45,334 nucleotides of DNA from CAZFQD01 sp964520885 (GCA_964520885.1 CAZFQD010000002.1:1-45334), one strand, 5' to 3'. Counted from the stretch's first letter, positions 15,246 to 24,892 are shown. The notes: a model not told the origin generated them from the sequence alone. Made by a program: numbers and translations.

Positions 15246-16255
15246 AAACTATAATTGAAAAACTAATCAATTTCAAGGATTTAACCAAAGAGGAAGCATC
15301 ATTTGCAATGAATGAAATTATGGAAGGCAAAGTAAACCCTTCACAAATTAGTGCTTTTTTAATTTCACTTAGAATGAAGGGCGAAAAAATTGACGAGATT
15401 TTAGGCTGTGCTACTGTTATGAGAGAAAAAGCAGAAAAAGTGAATTTTATAGGGGATAGCATTGATATTGTAGGAACAGGCGGAGATTGTAGGAACACAT
15501 TTAATATTTCCACTTGCTGTGCAATTGTAGTTTCTGCTTGTGGAGTGCCTGTTGCAAAGCACGGAAACCGCAGTGTTTCAAGTAAATGCGGAAGTGCCGA
15601 TGTTTTGGAATGTTTGGGAACAAATATCAATTTAAACAAAGAGCAAGCAGAAATTTGTTTAAAGCAAGCTGGAATTTGTTTTATGTTTGCACCTAATTTT
15701 CATAAAAGTATGAAATTTGTTGCTCCCACAAGAAAGGAACTTGGTATTAGAACAATATTTAATATATTAGGTCCTCTATCCAACCCTGCTCATAGTCCAT
15801 ATATGCTTTTAGGCGTTTATGATATTAATCTTTTAGAGCCATTTGCCAATGTATTGAAGGGTTTGGGTGTTAAAGGTGCTATGGTGGTTCACAGTGAGGA
15901 CGGCTTAGATGAAATTTCAATTAGTGCTAACACTAATGTTTGCGAATTAAAAAATGGCGAGATTAAAAGATATGTAATATCCCCATTAGATTTTTCTATC
16001 CCTATATCCCCTATCGAGCAAATTAAAGGTGCAGATGCTTCTAAAAATTCAGAAATTATTCTTTCAATATTAAAGGGAGAAAAGGGAGCAAAAAGAGATA
16101 TTGTGCTTTTTAATTCTGGTGCCGCTTTATATATTGCTAAAAAAGCAAATAGTATTCAACAAGGCATTGAAATTGCAAAAGAAGTTATTGATAGTGGCAA
16201 GGCAATTAAAAAGTTAGAAGAATATAAAAAAGTTTCAAACAGTATTGTGTCTTAA
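15242..16255 (+). CDS. trpD: Anthranilate phosphoribosyltransferase
   Basis: A 337-residue TrpD that transfers phosphoribose from PRPP to anthranilate. The PRPP and anthranilate motifs are present: DIVGTGGD, NISTCCAIVVSACGVPVAKHGNRSVSS (about residues 85-111), and RTIFNILGPLSNPA. The stand-alone length is normal. It starts inside the trpG stop codon, so the two are translationally coupled. trpC follows 25 bases later. Confidence 0.97.
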   Translation: MKTIIEKLINFKDLTKEEASFAMNEIMEGKVNPSQISAFLISLRMKGEKIDEILGCATVMREKAEKVNFIGDSIDIVGTGGDCRNTFNISTCCAIVVSACGVPVAKHGNRSVSSKCGSADVLECLGTNINLNKEQAEICLKQAGICFMFAPNFHKSMKFVAPTRKELGIRTIFNILGPLSNPAHSPYMLLGVYDINLLEPFANVLKGLGVKGAMVVHSEDGLDEISISANTNVCELKNGEIKRYVISPLDFSIPISPIEQIKGADASKNSEIILSILKGEKGAKRDIVLFNSGAALYIAKKANSIQQGIEIAKEVIDSGKAIKKLEEYKKVSNSIVS

Positions 16256-16280
16256 TTGAAACGAAAGGAATTTACACTAT

Positions 16281-17051
16281 ATGATTTTAGATGATATAAT
16301 AGCAAGAATAAAACTTGATTTATTGGAATATCCATTATCAGTAAAAGATTTAGAAAATAAAATTTCTAAAATGCCCCCTGTTAAAGATTTTTACAAGGCT
16401 TTAGAGGGAGAAAATCTATCAATAATTGCTGAGGTAAAAAAAGCATCACCCTCAAAGGGAGTTATTGTAAAAGATTTTGAACCTGTAAAAATCGCTTTGG
16501 AATATGAAAAAGGCGGGGCTAATGCAATTTCAGTGTTAACCGAACAGCACTTTTTTATGGGGCAAAATGAGTATTTAACTGCAATTAAAAAAAAGATTGA
16601 CTTGCCAATACTTAGAAAAGACTTTATAATAGATGAAAAGCAGGTTTTAGAGGCTTTAAGCATAGGAGCAGATGCTATACTTTTAATTGCGACGATTTTA
16701 AGTGAAAAGGATATGAAAAGGCTATATAATGTTGCAAATGAGTATTCATTGCACTGCCTTTTTGAAGCACATAATAAAGAAGAATTATTGAAAGTTATTT
16801 CTTGCGGTGCAAAAATAATCGGAATAAATAACCGCAATTTAAACACATTTGAAATCAATTTGAATACATTTGAAGAGTTATCCACTTTAATTCCAAATAA
16901 TTGTATTAAAGTTGCAGAAAGTGGCATTTTTACAAGTTATGATGCGAAAAGAATGAAAACCGCAGGAGCAAATGCCATACTTGTTGGCGAAGCACTTATG
17001 AAAGCAGGAAATATTGGGCAAGCCATTGACGAATTAGGACTTAGAAATTAG
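16281..17051 (+). CDS. trpC: Indole-3-glycerol phosphate synthase
   Basis: A 256-residue TIM-barrel TrpC that closes the indole ring. Motifs are IIAEVKKASPSKG (with the catalytic lysines), LRKDFIIDEKQV, GINNRNL, and VAESGI with ILVGEALMKAG for the phosphate site. AAAGGA precedes the ATG. The stop codon lies within AAATTAGGAATGAG, an 18-bp dispersed repeat (17042-17059) shared with the end of yerC (2712-2729). Confidence 0.97.
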   Translation: MILDDIIARIKLDLLEYPLSVKDLENKISKMPPVKDFYKALEGENLSIIAEVKKASPSKGVIVKDFEPVKIALEYEKGGANAISVLTEQHFFMGQNEYLTAIKKKIDLPILRKDFIIDEKQVLEALSIGADAILLIATILSEKDMKRLYNVANEYSLHCLFEAHNKEELLKVISCGAKIIGINNRNLNTFEINLNTFEELSTLIPNNCIKVAESGIFTSYDAKRMKTAGANAILVGEALMKAGNIGQAIDELGLRN

Positions 17052-17068
17052 GAATGAGGAATGTCTTT

Positions 17069-17686
17069 ATGCCAAAAGTTAAAATTTGTGGTCTTACAAG
17101 AAAGCAAGATATAAAAATTGTTAATAAGTATCTTCCCTCTTTTGTTGGCTTTGTTTTTGCTAATAGTAAAAGAAAGGTTACAAAACAACAAGCAAGAGAT
17201 TTAATTGAGATGCTTGATAAGAGAATTCTCCCTATTGGAGTGTTTGTAAATGCAAGTGTTGATGAAATTGTGGACACTATAAAAATAAGTGGTATTACAG
17301 CAGTTCAGCTTCACGGTAACGAGGACAGCACTTTTATTAATAATTTGAAAAGGGAAATTCCAATTGAAATATTAATTATTAAAGCAATTAGGGTAAAGGA
17401 TTTAAGCGGAGTTAATGAGGCAAATAAATTAAAAAATGTAGATTATATATTGTTTGATACATTCGTTGAAGGTTTGGAAGGCGGTAGCGGGAAAACCTTT
17501 GGTTGGGAGCTGATAAAGGGATATAAAAAACCATATTTTTTGGCTGGCGGATTAAATAATGATAATTTAGAAACTGTAATTAAAAAAATTAAGCCATACT
17601 GTTTAGATGTAAGCACTGGTGTAGAAACAAATGATTTTAAGGACGAAAATAAGATAAGAAAATTTATGGAGGCAAGTTATGACTAA
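17069..17686 (+). CDS. trpF: Phosphoribosylanthranilate isomerase
   Basis: A 205-residue TIM-barrel TrpF. It begins MPKVKICGLTR, with the catalytic cysteine in KICG. VQLHGNED and the C-terminal GGLNNDN and LDVSTGVE match the family. The ATG at 17069 is chosen: GAGGA is 8-10 bases upstream, and the earlier ATG at 17054 lies in the repeat. Its end overlaps the trpB start by eight bases. Confidence 0.95.
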   Translation: MPKVKICGLTRKQDIKIVNKYLPSFVGFVFANSKRKVTKQQARDLIEMLDKRILPIGVFVNASVDEIVDTIKISGITAVQLHGNEDSTFINNLKREIPIEILIIKAIRVKDLSGVNEANKLKNVDYILFDTFVEGLEGGSGKTFGWELIKGYKKPYFLAGGLNNDNLETVIKKIKPYCLDVSTGVETNDFKDENKIRKFMEASYD

Positions 17687-18872
17687 TCAAAAAGGTCGAT
17701 TTGGTGAATTTGGAGGACAATATGTTCCCGAAACCCTAATGAACGCATTATATGAACTTGAAAAAGCTTATGATTTTTATAAAAATGATAAGAATTTCAA
17801 TAATGAGTTAAATGATTTATATGAAAATTATGCAGGTCGTCCCTCTATATTATATTTTGCAGAAAATATGACAAAGGATTTAGGCACAGCAAAGTTTTAT
17901 TTAAAAAGAGAGGATTTAAACCATACCGGTTCACACAAAATAAACAATGTTTTAGGTCAAGTTTTGCTTGCTAAAAAAATGGGCAAAAAAAGAGTTATTG
18001 CCGAAACGGGAGCAGGTCAGCACGGAGTTGCAACCGCAACAGCGGCGGCTTATTTTGGCTTGGAATGTGAAATATTTATGGGAGCTGAAGATATTGAAAG
18101 GCAAGCTCTAAATGTATTTAGAATGAACTTATTAGGCTCTAAGGTAAATACTGTTGAAAGCGGCACAAAAACCTTAAAAGATGCTGTTAATGAAGCAATC
18201 CGCGAATGGGTTGCCCGCATTGATGATACTTACTATGTGTTCGGTTCTGTTATGGGACCTCATCCCTACCCTACTATTGTTAGAGATTTTCAAAGTATTA
18301 TTGGCAAAGAGACAAAAGAGCAAATCTTAGAAAAAGAAGGGAAATTACCTGATTATTTAATCGCTTGCGTTGGCGGTGGCAGTAATTCAATAGGGCTTTT
18401 TTATAACTTTCTTGATGACAAAGATGTAAAAATGATTGGTGTTGAAGCCGCTGGCAAGGGAGTTGATACTGCCTTTCATGCCGCTACTATTACAAAGGGT
18501 AGTGTTGGAGTTTTTCACGGTATGAAAAGTTACTTTTTGCAAGACAAAGAGGGGCAAATTATCCCTGTTCATAGCATTTCTGCAGGGCTTGATTATCCGG
18601 GAATTGGTCCTGAGCACAGCTATCTTCACAGCACAAAAAGATGTGAATATGTTAGTATTACCGATGATGAGGCAGTTAAAGCTTTTGAATACCTTTCAAA
18701 AATGGAAGGCATTATTCCTGCAATTGAATCAGCTCACGCAGTAGCCTATGCAATAAAAATTGCCAAAAACTTTAAAAAAGACGACATTGTTGTTATAAAC
18801 CTTTCCGGCAGAGGAGATAAGGATGTTTATCAAGTTGCACGATATTTGGGGGAAAAAATAGATGAAAAATAG
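17679..18872 (+). CDS. trpB: Tryptophan synthase beta chain
   Basis: A 397-residue TrpB that condenses indole and serine. It opens GRFGEFGGQYVPETLM, as TrpB1 proteins do. The PLP lysine is in LNHTGSHKINN (about residue 86), and the phosphate loop is GGGSNSIG. The E109-type catalytic glutamate is in AETGAGQHG. It overlaps trpF at the start and trpA at the end, so the three are tightly coupled. Confidence 0.98.
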   Translation: MTNQKGRFGEFGGQYVPETLMNALYELEKAYDFYKNDKNFNNELNDLYENYAGRPSILYFAENMTKDLGTAKFYLKREDLNHTGSHKINNVLGQVLLAKKMGKKRVIAETGAGQHGVATATAAAYFGLECEIFMGAEDIERQALNVFRMNLLGSKVNTVESGTKTLKDAVNEAIREWVARIDDTYYVFGSVMGPHPYPTIVRDFQSIIGKETKEQILEKEGKLPDYLIACVGGGSNSIGLFYNFLDDKDVKMIGVEAAGKGVDTAFHAATITKGSVGVFHGMKSYFLQDKEGQIIPVHSISAGLDYPGIGPEHSYLHSTKRCEYVSITDDEAVKAFEYLSKMEGIIPAIESAHAVAYAIKIAKNFKKDDIVVINLSGRGDKDVYQVARYLGEKIDEK

Positions 18873-19659
18873 AATAGATGAAATGTTTATAAAATTAAAT
18901 CAAAATAAACAAAAAGCACTAATTACATTTATTACAGCAGGCGACCCTGATATTGAAACTACAAAAGAATTAGTGTTAGCAATGGAAAAAGCGGGTGCTA
19001 ATTTAATTGAATTAGGTGTCCCCTATTCAGACCCCATTGCAGAAGGAAAAGTAATTCAAGCCGCTAATCAAAGGGCTTTAAAAAACGATGTGCGACTTAT
19101 TACACTTTTCAAAATGGTTAAAGAATTAAGAGAAAAAACGGGAATTCCACTTGTTTTTTTAATGTATGTAAATTCAATATTGCAATTTGGCAAGGATGAA
19201 TTTTTTAAGGCTTGCTTAGAAAACGGAATTGACGGAGTTATAGTTCCCGACCTTCCATTTGAAGAAAGTGATGAAATTCACAATGATGCAAAAAAATATT
19301 ATATAAATTTAATTCGTTTAGTTACCCCTACTTCTTTAGATAGAATTGAATTAATAGCAAGCAAGGCAGAAGGCTTTTTGTATTGTGTTTCCTCTTTAGG
19401 GGTTACTGGAGTTCGCTCTAATTTCAAAACTGATTTTAAGGAGTTTTTTGATAGGATAAATATGGTAAAATCTGCTCCTTGTGCTGTTGGTTTTGGTATT
19501 TCAACTAAAGAGCAAGTTGTAGAAATGACGGGCTATTGTGATGGTGTAATTGTGGGTAGTGCCATAGTTAAAAAAATAGAAATTGCCAAAACAAAACAAG
19601 AGGCTATAAAAAATGTTTATGATTTCGTTTTGCAACTAAGCACAGCAATTAAAAATTAA
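18862..19659 (+). CDS. trpA: Tryptophan synthase alpha chain
   Basis: A 265-residue TrpA that cleaves indole-glycerol phosphate. The catalytic glutamate is in IELGVPYSD. The second catalytic acid is glutamate rather than aspartate in PIAEGKVIQAANQRAL, and the residue after G is K where P is usual, a small departure. The phosphate loop GFGIST and VGSAIV are present. It is the last gene of the operon; a short AAAGC/GCTTT hairpin with T-rich flanks near 19701-19720 may end transcription. Confidence 0.96.
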   Translation: MKNRIDEMFIKLNQNKQKALITFITAGDPDIETTKELVLAMEKAGANLIELGVPYSDPIAEGKVIQAANQRALKNDVRLITLFKMVKELREKTGIPLVFLMYVNSILQFGKDEFFKACLENGIDGVIVPDLPFEESDEIHNDAKKYYINLIRLVTPTSLDRIELIASKAEGFLYCVSSLGVTGVRSNFKTDFKEFFDRINMVKSAPCAVGFGISTKEQVVEMTGYCDGVIVGSAIVKKIEIAKTKQEAIKNVYDFVLQLSTAIKN

Positions 19660-19723
19660 ATTTAAGTTTCCCTATTTTTTATTTTTTTTCATACTATCCC
19701 AAAGCCCTTGTGCTTTTTTTCAT

Positions 19724-19752
19724 TTGCAATTAGATTTTAAAAATGTTATAAT
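19724..19752 (+). promoter_or_regulatory. Promoter of the formate dehydrogenase cluster
   Basis: TTGCAA (19724-19729), a 17-bp spacer and TATAAT (19747-19752), 37 bp before the first gene. No operator is obvious. Confidence 0.75.
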
Positions 19753-19789
19753 GTCGATAATATTTTTAAAATACAATGGAGGCGTAGCA

Positions 19790-20278
19790 ATGAATATCCA
19801 AACAAAAAAACTTGATTTTACTGAACTTGATAACTTTATGATTAGTGTTAAAAATAAAAAAGGAGCATTAATTCCTGTTTTACATAAAGCTCAAGAAATA
19901 TTTGGCTATTTACCCGAAGAAGTATTGTTACACATTGAAAAAATTATGAGAATTCCTGCCACTAAAATTTACGGTGTTGTTACTTTTTATTCCTTTTTTT
20001 CTACTGTTCCTAAGGGGAAATTTAATGTAAGTGTTTGTATGGGAACAGCTTGTTTTGTAAGAGGTGCTGAAAATATTTTAAATGAATTTGAAACTTTATT
20101 AAATATTAAAGCAGGACAAACAAGAGAAGACGGATTATTTAGTATGAACTCTATTCGCTGTATTGGTGCTTGTGGCTTGGCTCCTGTTGTTATGGTTAAT
20201 GATAAGGTTTATGGCAGAGTAAAACCGCAAGATGTTAAAAATATTATTAAAGACTGTTTGGATTTAGATAAAATGTAA
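19790..20278 (+). CDS. NuoE-like [2Fe-2S] thioredoxin-fold subunit
   Basis: A 162-residue NuoE/HymA/HndA-type subunit carrying one [2Fe-2S] cluster. The four ligands are in CMGTAC (C-X4-C) and CIGAC (C-X3-C). The N-terminal helical part HKAQEIFGYLPEEVL and the VYGVVTFYS-type segment (IYGVVTFYSFF) are typical. GGAGG (19778-19782) fixes the ATG at 19790. With the next two genes it forms the NADH-reactive part of a soluble formate dehydrogenase. Confidence 0.93.
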   Translation: MNIQTKKLDFTELDNFMISVKNKKGALIPVLHKAQEIFGYLPEEVLLHIEKIMRIPATKIYGVVTFYSFFSTVPKGKFNVSVCMGTACFVRGAENILNEFETLLNIKAGQTREDGLFSMNSIRCIGACGLAPVVMVNDKVYGRVKPQDVKNIIKDCLDLDKM

Positions 20279-20293
20279 TAAGGAGTGTTTGCT

Positions 20294-22108
20294 TTGGAAA
20301 AAATAAAATCCTTTGACCAATTAAAAGAGATAAATAATAAATTAAAAAACAATAACAGCCAAAATAATATAGTGCTTGCTGTTGGAATGGCTACTTGCGG
20401 AATTGCCGCAGGAGCAAGAGAAGTATTAAATAAGTTTAATGAAGAAATAGCTTTATTAAACATAAAAAATGTTTCTGTCCTGTCCACAGGTTGTTTGGGA
20501 TATTGTTATGCTGAGCCACTTGTTGAAGTTCGTATGCCTAATGGCTCATCTATACTATACGCAAATGTTGATGCTAAAAAAGCAAAACAAATAATTGATG
20601 AGCATATTGTTATAGGTAATATTGTTAGCGATTTTCAATTAAATATTGATAATAAAAGTAATATAAGAATTGCTCTTAGAAATTGTGGCGTTATTAATCC
20701 TGAAAGTATTGAAGAATATATTGCAAAAGATGGTTATATGGCTTTGTCAACTGTGCTTTCGCAAAATCCTAATGAAGTAATAGAAATTATTAAAAAGAGT
20801 GGTTTGCGAGGCAGAGGCGGTGGCGGTTTCCCAACCGGTATTAAATGGGAAAGTGCAAGAAAGTCACAAAGCGAGAAAAAATATGTTGTATGCAATGCCG
20901 ATGAAGGCGACCCGGGTGCTTTTATGGATAGAAGTATTTTAGAGGGCGACCCTCACAGTGTTTTAGAAGCAATGGCTATTGCAGGATATTGCATTGGGGC
21001 TAATGAAGGTATTATATACATTCGTGCTGAATATCCTCTTGCCGTCCGCAGATTAAAAAGCTCTATTACAATTGCTGAAGAATTGGGACTTTTAGGAGAA
21101 AATATTTTAGGAACTGATTTTTCTTTCAAAATCAGTCTTAGTTTAGGTGCCGGAGCATTCGTTTGCGGTGAAGAAACCGCACTAATCGCTTCCATTGAAG
21201 GAAACAGAGGTGAGCCAACAATAAAACCTCCCTTCCCTACTACAAGCGGATTATGGCATAAGCCCACTTGTATTAATAATGTTGAAACTTTTGCTAATAT
21301 TTGCCCAATTATTTTAAAGGGTTCCGATTGGTTTTGCTCAATTGGAACTGAAAAAAGTAAAGGAACAAAAGTTTTTGCATTAGCAGGAAAAATTAACAAT
21401 GTTGGCTTAATTGAAATCCCAATGGGAACAACTTTAAGAGAAATAATTTATAATATTGGTGGCGGAATAAAAGATAACAGAGCATTTAAAGCGGCTCAAA
21501 CCGGTGGTCCTTCCGGCGGCTGTATTCCTTCACAATTTATTGACACTCCCATTGATTATGACAGTCTTACAGCAATTGGCTCTATGATGGGCTCGGGTGG
21601 CTTGATTGTTATGGACCAAGATAATTGTATGGTTGATATTGCAAAATTCTTTCTTGAATTTACTGTTGACGAATCTTGTGGTAAATGTCCTCCATGTCGT
21701 ATTGGAACAAAAAGAATGTTTGAAATATTAGAAAGAATTACTGGGGGCAAAGGAGAAAATGGTGATATTGAACAACTTGAAGGGTTGGCTAAAAATATTG
21801 CTGCAACTGCTTTATGTGGCTTAGGTAAAACTTCTCCAAATCCGGTACTTAGCACTTTGAAATATTTTAGAAATGAATATGAGGAGCATATTTATGAAAA
21901 GAAATGCAGTTCAAAAGTATGTAAAAGCCTTATAAAATTTAGAGTTATTGATGATTTATGTAAAAAATGTGGTATTTGTGCGAAAAATTGCTCTGTTAAT
22001 GCAATAAAAGGAGATAAAAACACACCTTATGTTATTGATACTTCAAAATGTATTGGTTGCGGAGTATGTCTTACAAAATGTCCTTTTGAAGCTATTGAAA
22101 AGTGCTAA
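20294..22108 (+). CDS. NuoF-like NADH-binding flavoprotein subunit
   Basis: A 604-residue HndC/HymB/NuoF-type protein that exchanges electrons with NAD via FMN. In order: a thioredoxin-like [2Fe-2S] domain (MATCGIAAGA, STGCLGYC), FMN/NADH site GLRGRGGGGFPTG and NADEGDPGAFMDRS, an SLBB part, [4Fe-4S] motif CGKCPPCRIGT, and a C-terminal two-cluster ferredoxin (CKKCGICAKNC, CIGCGVCLTKC). The start is TTG at 20294: AGGAG (20281-20285) is 8 bases upstream, while the GTG at 20285 overlaps it. The added ferredoxin domain fits enzymes that also use ferredoxin, so electron bifurcation is possible but unproven. Confidence 0.94.
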   Translation: MEKIKSFDQLKEINNKLKNNNSQNNIVLAVGMATCGIAAGAREVLNKFNEEIALLNIKNVSVLSTGCLGYCYAEPLVEVRMPNGSSILYANVDAKKAKQIIDEHIVIGNIVSDFQLNIDNKSNIRIALRNCGVINPESIEEYIAKDGYMALSTVLSQNPNEVIEIIKKSGLRGRGGGGFPTGIKWESARKSQSEKKYVVCNADEGDPGAFMDRSILEGDPHSVLEAMAIAGYCIGANEGIIYIRAEYPLAVRRLKSSITIAEELGLLGENILGTDFSFKISLSLGAGAFVCGEETALIASIEGNRGEPTIKPPFPTTSGLWHKPTCINNVETFANICPIILKGSDWFCSIGTEKSKGTKVFALAGKINNVGLIEIPMGTTLREIIYNIGGGIKDNRAFKAAQTGGPSGGCIPSQFIDTPIDYDSLTAIGSMMGSGGLIVMDQDNCMVDIAKFFLEFTVDESCGKCPPCRIGTKRMFEILERITGGKGENGDIEQLEGLAKNIAATALCGLGKTSPNPVLSTLKYFRNEYEEHIYEKKCSSKVCKSLIKFRVIDDLCKKCGICAKNCSVNAIKGDKNTPYVIDTSKCIGCGVCLTKCPFEAIEKC

Positions 22109-22213
22109 TTTATGGAGGTTAGTTTGAAAGAAATAAATGGCACATTGGTTCGTTGTCGGGCTTTGCCCGAACACTTGCATATCAAAGAAAAGTGCTAATA
22201 TTTGGAGGTAAAA
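22094..22213 (+). other. Duplicated gene junction around a small insert
   Basis: GAAAAGTGCTAAT followed by TGGAGGT occurs twice, at 22097-22118 and 22188-22209, once at the real nuoF-like stop and once before fdhF. The insert carries a hairpin (TCGGGC arms, TTT loop, 22156-22170). It also carries a 24-residue TTG-started ORF with its own GGAGG (22124-22198) that ends KEKC, echoing the EKC end of the NuoF-like protein. It looks like a duplication or insertion that restored the ribosome site. Confidence 0.65.
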
Positions 22214-24892
22214 ATGAAAACTGTTAATATTGAAATTGATGGAATTAAAGTAGATGTCCCTAATAATTTTACTGTTTTAAATGCCGCAAGTAAAATAGGA
22301 ATTAAAATTCCTACACTTTGCTATTTAAAAGATATAAATGAAATCAGTGCTTGTAGAATGTGCTTAGTTGAAGTTCAAGGAATGAGAGGATTTTCAACAT
22401 CATGTTCCCTTGTTGTTAGTGATGGGATGGTTGTAAAAACAAATACTCCCGAAGTTAGAGAAGCTCGCAAAGGTGTTTTATCTCTTTTATTGTCTAATCA
22501 CAAGGTTGATTGTTTGGTTTGTGAAAAAGCAGGTGTATGCAAACTGCAAGATTATTGCTATGAATATGATATAGTTCCTTCGCCAAAAAGTAATAAAAAT
22601 ATTGAATTTGCAATTGATAATTCCAATCCTTTTTATTATAGAGACAATAATAAGTGCATTTTGTGTAATATATGTGTTTCTATTTGTTCATCTGTTCAGT
22701 GTTCAAGTGCTATCGGTCTTATAGATAGAGGATTTCCAACTCATATTGGTGCAGAAAACGAAAAAGAAATCATTAATTCTAAATGTGTTTCTTGCGGAAA
22801 CTGTGTTTCTAATTGTCCTGTTGGTGCAATTATGCCAAAAAACAAAATTAAATATAGAGAATGGGAAATTAAAAAGACACGAACAATTTGCACTTTTTGT
22901 GGCGTTGGTTGCGAAATGTATTTAAAAACAAAAAATAACTTAGTTGTTGGTGTTGAACCCTCTAATGGACCTGCAAATAAAGGTATGCTTTGTGTTAAAG
23001 GTAAATTTGGTTTTGAATTTATTAATCATTCCGATAGATTAAAAACTCCTTTAATTAAGAAAAATGGTGAATTTGTTGAAAGTTCTTGGGATGAGGCATT
23101 AGATTTAATTGCTAAGAAAATTTCAGATACTAAAAATTCATTTGGAGCAGATGTTTTTGCCGGTCTTTCTTCTGCAAGGGTTACCAATGAAGAAAACTAT
23201 CTATTTCAAAAGTTTTTCCGTGCAGTTATAGGAACTAATAATATTGACCATTGTGCAAGACTTTGCCATGCATCAACTGTAGCCGGCTTAGCAACTACTT
23301 TAGGAAGCGGAGCTATGACAAATAGCATTGACGAAGTTTTAGGTTCTGATGTTTTATTTGTTACAGGTTCTAATACAACCGAAACTCATCCTGTAATAGG
23401 CTCAAAAATTAAGCAAGCACATAATAATGGTTCAAAAATAATAGTTGCAGACCCGAGAAGAATTGAACTTGCTCAATATGCCGATATATTTTTGCAAATC
23501 ATTCCGGGAACAAATGTTGCTTTATATAATGGAATGATGAATGTTATTATAAATGAAAATTTACAAAATCAAGTTTATATTGATGAAAGAACAGAAAACT
23601 ATAAACAACTTGTTGAAATAGTTAAAAACTACACTGCTGAAAAAGCAGCAAAAATTTGTGGAATTAAAAAAGAACAATTAATTGAAACTGCTCGTATGTA
23701 TGCAACTGCAAATAATGCCGCAATTTATTATGCTATGGGTGTAACCCAACATTCAACAGGAACAAGCGGAGTTATTTCAATTTCCAATCTTGCACTGCTT
23801 TGTGGTCAGATTGGTAAAGAAAGTAGCGGAGTTAATCCTTTAAGAGGACAAAACAATGTTCAAGGTGCTTGTGATATGGGTGCTTTACCGGGCGACCTTC
23901 CCGGCTATCAAAAAGTTGCTAATAAAGAAATCTTAGAAAAATTTCAAAAATCATGGGGAGTTAAATTATCAAACAAGGCAGGCTTAACTGTTACAGAAAT
24001 GTTGAGTGAGGCAGACAAAGGCAAAATTAAATTTATGTATATTATGGGTGAAAATCCTATGGTATCTGACCCTGATACTAACCATGTTGAAAAATCTCTT
24101 AAATCTCTCGATTTTCTTGTGGTTCAAGATATATTCTTAACCGAAACTGCACAACTTGCTGATGTTGTTTTACCTGCTTGCACTTTTGCCGAGAAAGATG
24201 GAACATTTACTAGCACCGAAAGAAGAGTTCAAAGGATTAGAAAAGCAATTAATCCTATTGGAAATTCAAAAGCTGATTGGGTCATATTATCTTTATTGTT
24301 CAATAAACTAGGTTTAAGTGTTAAATACAACAATGTTTCGCAGATTATGGATGAAATTGCTTCCCTTACTCCGATTTATGAAGGTATTGATTATGAAAGA
24401 ATAGATATTAAAGGTCTTCAATGGCCTTGTCTTGATAAAAATCATATGGGAACAAAATTCTTGCACTCAGAAAAGTTTACAAGAGGCAAAGGGTTGTTTA
24501 TGCCAAAGGAATATGTAAAGAGTGTTGAATTGCCAGATGATGAGTATCCTATTTTATTGACTACTGGACGAAATCTTTACCATTATCATACTCGATCTAT
24601 GACTGGTAAAGTTAAAGGATTAAATACAATGTCTCCCCATTCATACATTGAATTAAATCCATTAACTGCAAAAAAGTTTGGCATAATAAATGGAAAAAAA
24701 ATCAAGGTTGTTTCTCGCAGAGGGCAAATTGAAACAACGGCAAAAATTACTGATATAATTTCCGAAAATATTGCCTTTATGCCATTTCATTTTGCAAAAG
24801 GCAGTGCAAATGTGTTGACAAATTCGGCAATTGACCCTATTGCAAAAATTCCAGAATTAAAAGTTTGTGCTATACGAATTGAAAAAATATAA
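22214..24892 (+). CDS. fdhF: NAD-linked formate dehydrogenase, molybdopterin catalytic subunit
   Basis: An 892-residue catalytic subunit. It has a NuoG-like [2Fe-2S] domain (C36, C47, C50, C64), a His-Cys cluster (H96, C100, C103, C109), and two ferredoxin-type clusters (CILCNICVSIC, CVSCGNCVSNC). The [4Fe-4S] motif CTFCGVGC and the bis-MGD domains follow. The metal ligand is cysteine C351 in CARLCHASTVAG, encoded TGC, so this is the non-selenocysteine form. GGAGG sets the ATG at 22214. It oxidises formate or reduces CO2 with the NuoE/F-like partners upstream. The metal may be Mo or W. Confidence 0.95.
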   Translation: MKTVNIEIDGIKVDVPNNFTVLNAASKIGIKIPTLCYLKDINEISACRMCLVEVQGMRGFSTSCSLVVSDGMVVKTNTPEVREARKGVLSLLLSNHKVDCLVCEKAGVCKLQDYCYEYDIVPSPKSNKNIEFAIDNSNPFYYRDNNKCILCNICVSICSSVQCSSAIGLIDRGFPTHIGAENEKEIINSKCVSCGNCVSNCPVGAIMPKNKIKYREWEIKKTRTICTFCGVGCEMYLKTKNNLVVGVEPSNGPANKGMLCVKGKFGFEFINHSDRLKTPLIKKNGEFVESSWDEALDLIAKKISDTKNSFGADVFAGLSSARVTNEENYLFQKFFRAVIGTNNIDHCARLCHASTVAGLATTLGSGAMTNSIDEVLGSDVLFVTGSNTTETHPVIGSKIKQAHNNGSKIIVADPRRIELAQYADIFLQIIPGTNVALYNGMMNVIINENLQNQVYIDERTENYKQLVEIVKNYTAEKAAKICGIKKEQLIETARMYATANNAAIYYAMGVTQHSTGTSGVISISNLALLCGQIGKESSGVNPLRGQNNVQGACDMGALPGDLPGYQKVANKEILEKFQKSWGVKLSNKAGLTVTEMLSEADKGKIKFMYIMGENPMVSDPDTNHVEKSLKSLDFLVVQDIFLTETAQLADVVLPACTFAEKDGTFTSTERRVQRIRKAINPIGNSKADWVILSLLFNKLGLSVKYNNVSQIMDEIASLTPIYEGIDYERIDIKGLQWPCLDKNHMGTKFLHSEKFTRGKGLFMPKEYVKSVELPDDEYPILLTTGRNLYHYHTRSMTGKVKGLNTMSPHSYIELNPLTAKKFGIINGKKIKVVSRRGQIETTAKITDIISENIAFMPFHFAKGSANVLTNSAIDPIAKIPELKVCAIRIEKI

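Noticed and set aside
16391..16927. 178-residue antisense ORF inside trpC
   Set aside because: It lies wholly opposite a well-conserved trpC, has no ribosome site or recognisable domain, and its composition is that of a shadow frame. The same applies to the antisense ORFs in moaA (27768-28271), the NuoF-like gene and fdhF regions.
23264..23266. Selenocysteine in the formate dehydrogenase active site
   Set aside because: The metal-ligand codon is TGC (Cys), and the reading frame is open without any in-frame TGA.
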